Shown here: piece by piece, positions 36,746 through 44,919 of the stretch
Layout of the letters: each line of letters begins with the position of its first letter
How positions within the stretch are numbered: position 1 is the stretch's first letter
Assembly: GCA_934462715.1 (NCBI GenBank)
Contig: CAKSIJ010000005.1
Span: 62,001 to 126,000 of the forward strand
Direction: 5' to 3'
Length of the DNA stretch: 64,000 nt
DNA from: an uncultured Clostridia bacterium
Lineage (GTDB): Bacteria > Bacillota > Clostridia > UBA1381
Notes under the pieces: model-generated
Databases searched by the model: none
What the model was told of the DNA's origin: nothing
Seen by the model: only the letters and a program-made list of their open reading frames with translations
Program-made: the position numbers and the translations under genes

Positions 36746-37159
36746 TTATCTCGCAAAACAAAAATAAGCGGTTATCGAAACAAGTAATAATGGAAATAAG
36801 TATTCATAGTTTGAACATATGTAAGGTAAAAAACTTTGGGTCATTCTGGAATCGTATTCTAAGTTTATTCCCATTTTACGTTCAATCCTGCCAATTTTAA
36901 TATATATCTCCTTGTTTTTCTTTTTCAAGCTGATAATTGTTAGAATCCATCCAACCGCACACACTAATATGCATATAAAGAAAGGAAAGGATACTTTCAT
37001 ACCGTCTTTATACATAAAATAAAATGATGCGGTGGCCGCTGCAACAAAAGTCAGATTAGCATTAAATCTTTTTCCATTATTATCTTTTATCATATCCATA
37101 TATGTTTTCCAAATTTCAATATAACATAGATTTATATGTTTTTTCGGAACTTTATTCAT
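36746..37159 (-). CDS. Small membrane protein, possibly SLATT/RipA-like
   Basis: A 137-residue protein. An amphipathic N-terminal helix (EIWKTYMDMIKDN) precedes two close membrane helices (about residues 35-80), a charged cytoplasmic helix and a last membrane helix (about 115-135). The pattern of helix, R-F-x-A-N, then paired helices recalls RipA-type and SLATT membrane proteins, some of which are effectors in defence loci. It follows the secreted multi-repeat protein by 15 bases and is probably cotranscribed with it. Similarity is by layout only. Confidence 0.45.
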   Translation of the reverse strand: MNKVPKKHINLCYIEIWKTYMDMIKDNNGKRFNANLTFVAAATASFYFMYKDGMKVSFPFFICILVCAVGWILTIISLKKKNKEIYIKIGRIERKMGINLEYDSRMTQSFLPYICSNYEYLFPLLLVSITAYFCFAR

Positions 37160-37174
37160 ATGTACCTACCCCGT

Positions 37175-38218
37175 TTATTCTGTTATCCATTCACTGTTTG
37201 GAATTTTTTCGACTGCAGTAATAGGTCTAATTGTAGAAATATTATCCCATACCATAACTTTTACTGTATCAATGTCACCAAAGACAGCAAAGGTTTCATT
37301 TTCTTTACTATATACACGCTTTTCAATTCCTAACAGCTTACCATCCTTATATGTTGCAACAATAATTGTGGGCGTATTTTCTATATAGTTTAGAGTTACA
37401 TTACATAACTTGTATGCTCCAAAGTTTGTAATCTCTGTTTTGGTGTACGGAATTATCTTCCATACAGCGTATAACACGACATCTTGATTTTCTGAATACA
37501 AATCGTCTGGCATATAATCTGCTATAGCAGCATCCTTATCTTTTGCCCAACCAATAAATTTGTACCCCTCACGTGTAGGAACTGTCTTTGAAATATTTGT
37601 TACCGTATCATACTCACAAGAATCGGTCCAACTGTTTTCGATACCCCCGTTAGTGTCATAAACTATTGAGTAAAGCGCTTGTTCCCATCTTGCATAAAGC
37701 GTTTGGTCTGATGTTATTTGAACAGACGAACTACTTATTATGCGGTCACCGCCGTTGTTACTTGTATACCATCCCTTGAAAGCATATCCTTTTCTGACGG
37801 GTGTAGGTAAGTTACCATATGTTGATGCATATTCTACAATTTTATCGTGAATCGTGCATTCATCCGAATTTGATTCAAATTTTATGTTATAAGTATTAGC
37901 TTTCCAACATGCGTATAAAATAGCATTTCGATTATCTGCAAAAGTTCCTCCAGCTAACCAAGTTGAGTTTGTTGTATTTGGATTTTCTGACCACCCAACA
38001 AAAGTATATCCGTTTCGTGTAGGTATAGTACTTGTTAATGTCAAAGGGGTACCATATTGTTTTACCTGGTTACATATTAAACCGTTCCCTCCGTTTGTGC
38101 TATAACTTATGATATAACGTCCAACACTAAATTTTGTATACCCACTATTGGAACTCCCTGCACTGTTTACTGCCTCAACGTTAATCTTGTATATTCCAGG
38201 TGTAAAATTATAGTGCAT
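37175..38218 (-). CDS. C-terminal half of a secreted multi-repeat protein (Flg_new repeats), split by an in-frame stop
   Basis: A 347-residue frame that starts inside a fibronectin-III-like domain and so cannot be a natural start. Three Listeria-Bacteroides (Flg_new/InlB B) repeats follow, each with a Y-x-G-Y-x-F-x-G-W core and ending in Y-A-x-W. The last 80 residues are a beta domain ending VKVMVWDNISTIRP, the same module that ends secreted proteins of the carbohydrate locus. Reading through the TGA at 38252-38254 joins it in frame to the upstream NlpC-like half. AT-rich composition differs from the chromosomal neighbours. Confidence 0.65.
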   Translation of the reverse strand: MHYNFTPGIYKINVEAVNSAGSSNSGYTKFSVGRYIISYSTNGGNGLICNQVKQYGTPLTLTSTIPTRNGYTFVGWSENPNTTNSTWLAGGTFADNRNAILYACWKANTYNIKFESNSDECTIHDKIVEYASTYGNLPTPVRKGYAFKGWYTSNNGGDRIISSSSVQITSDQTLYARWEQALYSIVYDTNGGIENSWTDSCEYDTVTNISKTVPTREGYKFIGWAKDKDAAIADYMPDDLYSENQDVVLYAVWKIIPYTKTEITNFGAYKLCNVTLNYIENTPTIIVATYKDGKLLGIEKRVYSKENETFAVFGDIDTVKVMVWDNISTIRPITAVEKIPNSEWITE

Positions 38219-38251
38219 ATAAGTATTTTTTGTGTTTATGCATTCATTGTA

Positions 38252-39781
38252 TCATGCATCATTTTCATAACGGATAGCAATCCAATAACTATCTGCATTC
38301 TCTGAATACCAACTAATAGCACAGTCAGTATCAGTTTCTAATATACTAATTTGTGGAATCTGTGGCACAGTCTGCAACGTAGTAAAGTTCTTTACATTAC
38401 CATATATCCAAACCCCATACTCATCTTGAACAACGAGTTTATAGTAATATGTTGTACCTGGTTTTAATCCTGGCATATAATGAGATAGTCCGTCATTCCA
38501 CGTTATATTACAATCAAATGTTGTATAATTGGGCATATCAATGGTTGTACCCCATTGGAAACCTCGTTTTACTATTCTCGCTCCGTTAGGATTAGAGAAA
38601 ACTCCATACAACTTTGCTGAAGATGTTGTAATATCTCCGGCATCTTGAGTTGTGCATATTACCGCAGAAGATGGTGCCGCCAAGGTTTTAAAACTTATTA
38701 CATTTCCATACGAAAAACTTCCATCCTCACTTTGAGTAACCAGTTTATAATAATACGTGGTATTGGGTGTTAATCCGCTTATGGTATGTGACAACCCGTC
38801 ATCCCAAGTTATATTGCAATCAAACATTGTGTAATTTGGCATATTTACACTAGAGCCCCATTGAAAACCCCTTTTGATTATTCTTGATTGAGCAGGGTTA
38901 GAGAATGTTCCATATAATTTTGCCGAATATGTAGTAATATCCCCGGCTTCTTGAGTTAAACATATAATTTGAGATGATGGAATACTATTTGTTTTAAAAC
39001 TTTTAGTATTTCCATAAATTACAGTGCCATTATCGCCTTGCACAATCAATTTATAGTAGTAGGTGGTGTTTGATGATAAACCTGTCATATTATGGGACAA
39101 CCCATCTGCCCATGTTATATTGCAGTCAAACCATGTATAATTTGTCATAGCAGTACTATTACCCCATTGGAATCCCCGTTTAACTATTTTTGCACCTGTC
39201 GGATTGGTAAAAGTACCGGTAAATGTTGCTGAGTTTGACGCAATATTAGTTGCATCTCCGGTAGAACACACAACTTCATTTATAGATGGTGTTGTCGTTG
39301 CAAGCGCATAATCACCCTGCCACCCCCAACCTCTATATGAATAATTACAGTTTATTACATAATCTATGGTTGTTTTTACAATTTTCTTGCTCCATGCATG
39401 GACAATATATCCGTCACCTACATATAATCCAACATGACCGGCTAATTGTCCACATGAACTATCCGTTACACTTGAGCCGCCAAAATATACAGCTGCACCA
39501 AGCGGAATATCATTTCTTGATGACGAAATCCCATAACTTTGCCATGCCTTTGTTGCACAACATGCAGATTTTGTATTACCCACACCAAAACAATTATGTA
39601 TGCTTTGATAAACGAATGCTTGACAGGCATTGCTTGTAAAAGAATTTCCAACTTTTTCATTTAGATAATTCACAAGTGCGTAGGCGTCACCGGTTGGTGT
39701 ATAGGTTGCATATACGCTTGCAAAAGAGCTAATAACACAACTTACAATAAGCAAAAATACAACAAACCTTCTTTTTCTCAT
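38252..39781 (-). CDS. Secreted NlpC/P60- or CHAP-like cysteine peptidase with repeats, N-terminal half
   Basis: A 509-residue frame. A signal peptide (MRKRRFVVFLL, cut near VYA-TY) is followed by a cell-wall amidase-like domain with the catalytic cysteine in ACQAFVYQS and histidine in GHVGLYVGDGYIVHAW. Three near-identical repeats of about 95 residues, each with VKRGFQWG or IKRGFQWG and a T-T-Y-Y-Y-K-L segment, then lead into another Fn3-like domain. The frame ends at TGA 38252-38254, but continues without change of register into the next frame. The TGA probably replaces a TGG (W) codon between NDA and YNE. I start at 39781, where AAGGAGAT lies upstream; an earlier ATG at 39823 would add 14 non-signal residues. 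Confidence 0.7.
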   Translation of the reverse strand: MRKRRFVVFLLIVSCVISSFASVYATYTPTGDAYALVNYLNEKVGNSFTSNACQAFVYQSIHNCFGVGNTKSACCATKAWQSYGISSSRNDIPLGAAVYFGGSSVTDSSCGQLAGHVGLYVGDGYIVHAWSKKIVKTTIDYVINCNYSYRGWGWQGDYALATTTPSINEVVCSTGDATNIASNSATFTGTFTNPTGAKIVKRGFQWGNSTAMTNYTWFDCNITWADGLSHNMTGLSSNTTYYYKLIVQGDNGTVIYGNTKSFKTNSIPSSQIICLTQEAGDITTYSAKLYGTFSNPAQSRIIKRGFQWGSSVNMPNYTMFDCNITWDDGLSHTISGLTPNTTYYYKLVTQSEDGSFSYGNVISFKTLAAPSSAVICTTQDAGDITTSSAKLYGVFSNPNGARIVKRGFQWGTTIDMPNYTTFDCNITWNDGLSHYMPGLKPGTTYYYKLVVQDEYGVWIYGNVKNFTTLQTVPQIPQISILETDTDCAISWYSENADSYWIAIRYENDA

Positions 39782-39874
39782 TTTCAAAATCTCCTTCGTA
39801 AAATTAAAAAGTGCATAACCCATATTTCAGAGTCATGCACCGAAAAACGCATAATCTCTAAAATTGTTAAGGTT

Positions 39875-39993
39875 GTCACACACTTACAATGTATACCAAT
39901 GCAAAGACATGGCAAAAACAAGAGAAATGCGTTTTTGCCGAAATTATATATATATCTTTGCATAACTATCCTATTATATTGTAAGTATGTGAC
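39875..39993. repeat. MITE-like nested palindrome
   Basis: The outer arms (39875-39895 and 39976-39993) are inverted copies with few mismatches, GTCAC at one end and GTGAC at the other. Within them TGCAAAGA pairs with TCTTTGCA, and GGCAAAAAC with GTTTTTGCC. The whole 119 bp could fold as one long hairpin. It lies in the 320-bp gap between two divergent genes and encodes nothing. Confidence 0.65.
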
Positions 39994-40089
39994 TATACTA
40001 CTATATCACAAATTTCCATATAAATCAATACCTTGCAGTGATTTTTATTTAAAAGACTACGTAGATAACGTGTTATATACAAAAATACA

Positions 40090-40116
40090 TTGCTTTTTTT
40101 AAAGATATGTTATAAT
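40090..40116 (+). promoter_or_regulatory. Probable promoter of the interrupted membrane-protein gene
   Basis: TTGCTT (40090-40095) and an extended -10, TGTTATAAT (TATAAT 40111-40116). The spacer is short (15), but the extended -10 can compensate. AGGGAGGG follows near 40128. Confidence 0.6.
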
Positions 40117-40143
40117 AAACTAAAGAAGGGAGGGCATAGAGCT

Positions 40144-40578
40144 ATGACTAAAGAAAATTGTTCAAACAGCTCTGAGTGTATGGTACTTATGCTATTTGAT
40201 GAGTGGAAGTTTCGATTGTCACAATATTGGAGTATCACATCAAAGGTTATTATGTTAAATTTTATCTTATTTTTCATTCCATATATGAAAGAGGCTTAGC
40301 ATATTGTTGGAATTAATATGCCGAATGTAGCATTTCCTATTATGGCTATGTTTTTTGCAACGCTGAATTGTTGTATTTCCTCTGTAGAAATGAAAAAAAT
40401 TAATTTAATAAAGGAAACTATCAAAGGCTATATTCGTAAAAATTTTGATGAGCTATCAAATGCATATAAGACGATTAATGCGGGAAATGTTCTGGTTAAA
40501 TCTCACCACCACATACCACTTTGTATTTGGGGATTACAAATGATTTTGGGAATTATAGTTATAATTTCATTATTATAA
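40144..40578 (+). pseudogene. Small membrane protein interrupted by TAG
   Basis: Reading from ATG 40144 (AGGGAGGG upstream) gives 51 codons to a TAG at 40297-40299; the same frame then stays open to 40578, about 144 residues in all. The product would have an N-terminal helix (LFDEWKFRLSQYW), two membrane helices, a charged linker and a final membrane helix, the same plan as the protein at 36746-37159. The TAG lies in KEA-stop-HIV, where related proteins would fit a tryptophan, so a TGG-to-TAG change is likely. No known function. Confidence 0.55.
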
Positions 40579-40711
40579 TTGAGTTATAGACTTTAAAAGC
40601 ACATAAAGCAAGTGTTTGCAGAACGCTACATATAACAAGCAGCCTTTCGACAAGGCTGAAAATATGAACACAACAGGGTTACATTTTAGTAACTGTGTTG
40701 TGGTCATACAT

Positions 40712-40763
40712 AAAAAGCAAGCTATATAATCGGAACATTTACCGATACAGCAGCTTGCTTTTT
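40712..40763. terminator. Bidirectional terminator-like hairpin
   Basis: AAAAAGCAAGCT (40712-40723) pairs with AGCTTGCTTTTT (40752-40763), with an inner ATCGG/CCGAT stem. T runs exist on both strands. It closes the membrane-protein pseudogene on the plus strand. Confidence 0.75.
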
Positions 40764-40786
40764 GTGAAAATATTTTGAGGATAAAT

Positions 40787-41030
40787 ATTCAAGGCGGAAG
40801 CCTTGAATGAGCATAGTAAAATTTGTGCGGCGGTAACAAAGTTTGCTATGCGTTAAGGGAGTGCAGAGGGAAAGTCTGCCACACACTTTGCGTGCAAAGT
40901 ATAGTGTGTTACACCTTTGCCGACGGGGCGGGTGTGAAAATATGTTGCTCGCCGTTTTTGAGCGGCATATTTTCGCAGACGGCAAAATTACAAAAGGGTG
41001 GTCGTCTGCCGCAGAGACCGGCAGACGGTC
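40787..41030. other. Dense hairpin array: structured RNA or transfer/replication origin candidate
   Basis: The 500-bp gene-free stretch 40579-41082 holds at least five stems: ATTCAAGGC-GGAA-GCCTTGAAT (40787-40808, perfect), GCATAG/CTATGC (40811-40851), ACTTTGC-GT-GCAAAGT (40885-40900), GAAAATATG/CATATTTTC (40936-40974) and GTCTGCCG/CGGCAGAC (41004-41026). It sits between the cargo and the mobilisation genes. No protein is encoded. Whether it acts as oriT, a replication origin or a non-coding RNA cannot be decided. Confidence 0.5.
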
Positions 41031-41082
41031 AGCCTTGCAGTAATTTGTGAAGTCGGCAAACGGTGTAAACGCCCGCAGAGAA

Positions 41083-42138
41083 TTACTTATATTTACACAA
41101 GCCGTTCTTCTCCATAAGCATATCAATCTCACAACGCATATCGAGATACCACATATCAAAATCGTTAAAACTCAATGTGCCATCTTTTACCTGCTTTTTC
41201 ATTATGCTTGCGACACTCTGAAATTCCTTATAGGCTTCTTGCAGTTCAGCAAGAGCTTTTTCATCAAGATTTCTTTTTTTCGCCTTTTGTATCCTGTTAT
41301 ACCAATACATATTTTCATTTCGGTATGTAATTTCATAATCCACCTTGCGGGTTGCATTGTCAAACTTCTGCTTGTTTTTCTTTCGCTGTGCTTTCCTGCA
41401 CTTATCGGAGCAGATAACATTTTTATTAAAATCCGTTGAAAGAAACAGCTTGCCGCAGACCTTGCAATAACTGAAATACTTTTTTTCTTCGTATATTGTT
41501 TGCATATAGCTTATAATTATAGGAAGCAGTGTATTATCAGAAACCAAATATTCAATTATATTTCGCCTATCCGGCACTAAAATTTTCTGCACAGGATATT
41601 TGTAGTATTCATATGGCATATCAGAAAGAGGATTTATTATATCAGACCCTTGCCATTTCAAAATTTCGTCCATTAAAATGTAGCGGAATGGCAATGTCAT
41701 TTCCTCTATTGCGGTATACATATCCCGTGCCTTGTTTTTTTCGCTCTCTTTGTCTTTCTTGTCAGCAAATCTTTCCAACGCATTTAGGTACTCACCCCAT
41801 ATTTTTAATATAAGAAACTTCATAGGCGGATTGCCTTCGTTATAAAAATTCTCAATAACTTTTGTGTTTATATAAGGTTTTTTACAAATATTATTGTATA
41901 AATGACCCATCAAATCCCGAAGTTCCATTGCCTTTGGTTTAATGTCAAGCAAAAATGAGCCGATAGGTCTCATTTCCTCAAAAATAATTGTTCGTTTTTT
42001 CCAGCCTCTTAAATAACGGTTTACATCATCAAATTCACCTATGACAATATGCTCTCTTTTTCTTTTAAGGTCGATTCTTACCGCAATTAAGGGCTTTTCG
42101 AGCATTGGTATATTGGGCTGTGGTATTTGTATCTTCAT
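41083..42138 (-). CDS. Mobile-element zinc-binding protein (DUF6076-like)
   Basis: A 351-residue protein often seen beside replication and mobilisation genes of Clostridial elements. Residues 1-210 are mostly helical; then comes a zinc-binding group of four cysteines (YCKVCGKLF and CSDKCRKAQRKKNKQ, about 227-255) like treble-clef fingers, followed by a long charged coiled region. No enzyme motif is visible. It has its own promoter and reads away from the replisome genes. The domain name is from memory and moderately sure. Confidence 0.6.
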   Translation of the reverse strand: MKIQIPQPNIPMLEKPLIAVRIDLKRKREHIVIGEFDDVNRYLRGWKKRTIIFEEMRPIGSFLLDIKPKAMELRDLMGHLYNNICKKPYINTKVIENFYNEGNPPMKFLILKIWGEYLNALERFADKKDKESEKNKARDMYTAIEEMTLPFRYILMDEILKWQGSDIINPLSDMPYEYYKYPVQKILVPDRRNIIEYLVSDNTLLPIIISYMQTIYEEKKYFSYCKVCGKLFLSTDFNKNVICSDKCRKAQRKKNKQKFDNATRKVDYEITYRNENMYWYNRIQKAKKRNLDEKALAELQEAYKEFQSVASIMKKQVKDGTLSFNDFDMWYLDMRCEIDMLMEKNGLCKYK

Positions 42139-42192
42139 TTCCTGTTACCTCGTTTATGAGAATTATATTTTTAGAGTTTTATGATTACTTAA

Positions 42193-42221
42193 AGTATATA
42201 CTAAAAGCCTTTACAAGTCAA
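42193..42221 (-). promoter_or_regulatory. Promoter of the zinc-binding protein gene
   Basis: On the minus strand TTGACT (42221-42216) and TATACT (42198-42193) have a 17-base spacer. The start codon at 42138 lies about 50 bases beyond the expected transcription start. Confidence 0.8.
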
Positions 42222-42298
42222 GTTTTTTGTGCTTTAATCGAATTGTGAATTGCAATCCACAAACATTAAAAGCAACAATTTGCAAGGAGGCAAAAACA

Positions 42299-43009
42299 AT
42301 GTCCGAGAACAAAAAATACTACTACCTTAAACTCAAAGAAAACTTTTTTAACAGCGATGAGATAGTATTGATTGAAAGTATGCAAGATGGCATATTATAC
42401 TCTAATATTCTTTTGAAGCTGTATCTTCTGTCTTTGAAATATAACGGATTTCTTCGGCTTAATGAAAATATGGCTTATACTGCACAGATGATAGCAACTA
42501 TAACAAGACACGAGGTTGGTACTGTTGAAAGAGCCTTAAATGTATTTATGGAATTTGGTTTGATAGTGCCGGCAGCCGACGGTTCCATATATATGACTAA
42601 TATAGAGGATATGGTAGGTAAATCTTCAACGGAAGCAGACAGAAAACGGCTTGCAAGAGCAGAGGTCAAAAGACTCGGCGGACAAACGGCGGACAAATGT
42701 CTGCATAATGTCCCAGCCGTGTCCGAAAACTGTCCGCCAGAGATAGAGATAGAAAAAGAGTCAGATATAAAGAAAGAGTCAGAGCGAGAGTTATATGGGC
42801 GATACAGAAATGTATCGCTCACAATATCCGAATATGAACAGCTTAAATGCGATTATCCTATATATGCCGATAAATATATTGAAAAATTATCGGAATATAT
42901 GGAAAGCACAGGCAAAGCCTACAACAGCAACTCGGCAACAATCCGCAGTTGGCTTAAAAAGGATATTAAAACAAAAGACTATTCCTGCAAGGAGGGAGAG
43001 AGCTTATGA
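42299..43009 (+). CDS. Phage-type replisome organiser N-terminal domain protein
   Basis: A 236-residue replication-initiation protein. Its first 120 residues match the N-terminal replisome-organiser winged helix (YYYLKLKENFFNSDEI, then a helix-turn-helix around RHEVGTVERALNVF). A charged linker and a DnaD-like end (WLKKDIK) follow. It would recruit the loader encoded next. AAGGAGG lies eight bases before ATG 42299, and its stop overlaps the next start (ATGA). It starts the plus-strand mobilisation operon. Confidence 0.8.
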   Translation: MSENKKYYYLKLKENFFNSDEIVLIESMQDGILYSNILLKLYLLSLKYNGFLRLNENMAYTAQMIATITRHEVGTVERALNVFMEFGLIVPAADGSIYMTNIEDMVGKSSTEADRKRLARAEVKRLGGQTADKCLHNVPAVSENCPPEIEIEKESDIKKESERELYGRYRNVSLTISEYEQLKCDYPIYADKYIEKLSEYMESTGKAYNSNSATIRSWLKKDIKTKDYSCKEGESL

Positions 43010-43644
43010 TGAACAAAGAATTTGAGCGTATGCAAAGGCTTAATATGCTGAAATCAATGTGTTTTCAGGATTCCGCACTATACTGTTGGACTTTTGGAAA
43101 TGATAACGGCAACAATCCGCTTATCGGTAAGGCAAAAACCTATGCCGATAAATGGTCGGATATGCTGTCAAAAAACATAGGTCTGCTCCTTTGGGGTGAA
43201 GTCGGAACGGGCAAAACCTATTTTGCGGCTTGCATCGCAAATGCGTTGGTAGAAAACTGCGTATCTGTGAAGATGACAAACTTCTCGACTATACTCAATG
43301 ACTTGTTCTATGAGAACGATAAAAATCAGTATATCAACCGACTGAACAATCACAATCTGCTGATTATTGATGATTTGGGGATTGAGCGTGATACAGAATA
43401 CGCATTGGAGCAGGTCTATAATATCATAGACGCACGGTACAAGAGCAATAAACCACTTATCATAACAACAAATCTATCCATTACAGAAATTAAAAATCCT
43501 ATTGATACTACACACAAAAGAATTTATGACAGAGTATTGGAAATGTGTGTGCCGATTAAGTTTGACGGAGAGAATTTCCGTCAACAAAAAGCAACGGATA
43601 AAATGGAAGCTATAAAGGCAATTTTCAATTCGGAGGTAAAATGA
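43006..43644 (+). CDS. DnaC-like helicase-loader ATPase
   Basis: A 212-residue AAA+ ATPase of the DnaC/IstB group. Walker A is GEVGTGKTYFA, Walker B is LLIIDDLGIERD, sensor 1 is ITTNLS and an arginine finger follows in KRIYDRV. It presumably loads the host replicative helicase onto the element. The start overlaps the organiser's stop; a second ATG is three bases on. Its stop overlaps the relaxase start. Confidence 0.85.
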   Translation: MMNKEFERMQRLNMLKSMCFQDSALYCWTFGNDNGNNPLIGKAKTYADKWSDMLSKNIGLLLWGEVGTGKTYFAACIANALVENCVSVKMTNFSTILNDLFYENDKNQYINRLNNHNLLIIDDLGIERDTEYALEQVYNIIDARYKSNKPLIITTNLSITEIKNPIDTTHKRIYDRVLEMCVPIKFDGENFRQQKATDKMEAIKAIFNSEVK

Positions 43645-44618
43645 TTATGGCAAAAGCAATATTAAGATTTGCAAAGTATAAAGGCAGCCCGGCGGCGAGA
43701 TTAGAGGGACATCACGAACGCAAGAAAGAGAAATACAAGAGCAATCCCGATATTGATACTACGAGAAGCAAATACAATGTTCATCTTATCACGCCGCAGA
43801 TGAGTTATAAGAAAGAAATAGATACCCGTATTACAAAAGCAAAATGCAGAACCCGCAAGGATAGTGTGAGATTTATTGACACAATTATTACTGCAAGCCC
43901 CGAATTTTTTAAGAGCAAAAGTTGTGATGAAATGGTAAAATTCTTCACTCACGGATTAGAATTTATCAAGTCTGAAATTATTCCCGAAAATATTTTTTCG
44001 GCAGTAATCCATCTTGATGAAAAGACTCCTCATATGCACTTGTGTTTTGTACCTCTTACAAAGGATAACCGGCTGTGTGCAAAAGAGATACTCGGTAACA
44101 GTATAAAAATGGTACAATGGCAGGACAAGTTCTACGAATATATGATAAAGTTTTATCCGAAACTGGAACGGGGCGAGCCTGCCCGTGATACCCACAGAAA
44201 GCATATTCCCACAAGTGTTTTCAAGTCAGCATACAGATTGCAGAAAATGCAGCTTGAAATTGAGAGCATTTTAGAAACTACAAATATTCTCAATACAGGC
44301 AAAAATACAGCAAAGGTTGCGGCGCTGATTAAAAAGTTTGTACCGAGGGTTGAGAGCTTTGAAACACAGGTAAATATGCTCTCAAAGTCTTTTAAAAGGG
44401 CAGCGGAGGAAAATGCGGAACATTCAAAAGCATTAGACGGCTATAAAGACAAAACATTTAAGCAAAACCGAGAGCTTGCTAATTTGAAATATACCGTCAA
44501 TGAATTGTATGATTTTCTCAACAAGATACCTGCTGAAATAATAGAACAGGTTAAGGAAACGGAAAAGAAAGCTCAAAGAGAACGCAGGCGGAAACGAGAA
44601 ATGGAGGCGGAAAGATAA
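43641..44618 (+). CDS. MobV-family relaxase (Pre/Mob, TnpZ-like)
   Basis: A 325-residue relaxase. Motif I is in the region NPDIDTTRSKYN; the metal-binding HLDEKTPHMHL (motif III) near residue 130 is diagnostic. The second half is coiled and charged, and normally binds the transfer origin. It would nick oriT for mobilisation by a helper conjugative element, as TnpZ does in Tn4451. The start is ATG 43641 or ATG 43647; GGAGG suits the second better. It overlaps tnpW by one base. Confidence 0.88.
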   Translation: MIMAKAILRFAKYKGSPAARLEGHHERKKEKYKSNPDIDTTRSKYNVHLITPQMSYKKEIDTRITKAKCRTRKDSVRFIDTIITASPEFFKSKSCDEMVKFFTHGLEFIKSEIIPENIFSAVIHLDEKTPHMHLCFVPLTKDNRLCAKEILGNSIKMVQWQDKFYEYMIKFYPKLERGEPARDTHRKHIPTSVFKSAYRLQKMQLEIESILETTNILNTGKNTAKVAALIKKFVPRVESFETQVNMLSKSFKRAAEENAEHSKALDGYKDKTFKQNRELANLKYTVNELYDFLNKIPAEIIEQVKETEKKAQRERRRKREMEAER

Positions 44619-44794
44619 TGAAGAAAATCACTCTGAAACCTCAAACAACATCTTCCCCCAAGCAGTTAAAACGTCCGCAAAACATCAATATCAAGCGAAA
44701 AATCGGCTCAACTACATATATGGTAAATGCTTATTTTAATCAGGAAGCTAACGGCGATATGGTTTCAAAGGTGAAAAATCTTATTATAAGATAG
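44618..44794 (+). CDS. tnpW: Transposon-encoded protein TnpW
   Basis: A 58-residue protein with a basic, proline-rich N-terminus and the conserved end RKIGSTTYMVNAYF...VSKVKNLI of the TnpW family. It starts in the relaxase stop (TAATG). Tn4451-type transposons carry it next to the relaxase; function unknown. The codons after it to 44838 hold no gene. Confidence 0.8.
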   Translation: MKKITLKPQTTSSPKQLKRPQNINIKRKIGSTTYMVNAYFNQEANGDMVSKVKNLIIR

Positions 44795-44837
44795 GCTTGT
44801 GCAAAAGGGAGAAAATAAATTTTATTAACCTAAATCG

Positions 44838-44866
44838 TTGAATTTGACAGTCGGCTATGGTATAAT
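44838..44866 (+). promoter_or_regulatory. Promoter of tnpX with a flanking inverted repeat
   Basis: TTGAAT (44838-44843) and TATAAT (44861-44866) are 17 bases apart. GACAGTCGGCTATG in the spacer and CATATCCGGCTGTC (near 44889-44902) form an inverted repeat around the transcription start, a possible operator or leader hairpin. Confidence 0.7.
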
Positions 44867-44919
44867 GTCTACACTACAATATTTATCATATCCGGCTGTC
44901 GGAAAGGAGAATTTATTAA

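Noticed and set aside
37175..40578. Recoding of TGA/TAG as an amino acid in the island
   Set aside because: Neighbouring genes on the island use TGG for tryptophan and many genes in the window end in TGA, so decay by point mutation is simpler.
40787..41030. tRNA genes in the hairpin array
   Set aside because: No cloverleaf with a TTCGA-type T loop or CCA-accepting stem could be made from these stems.
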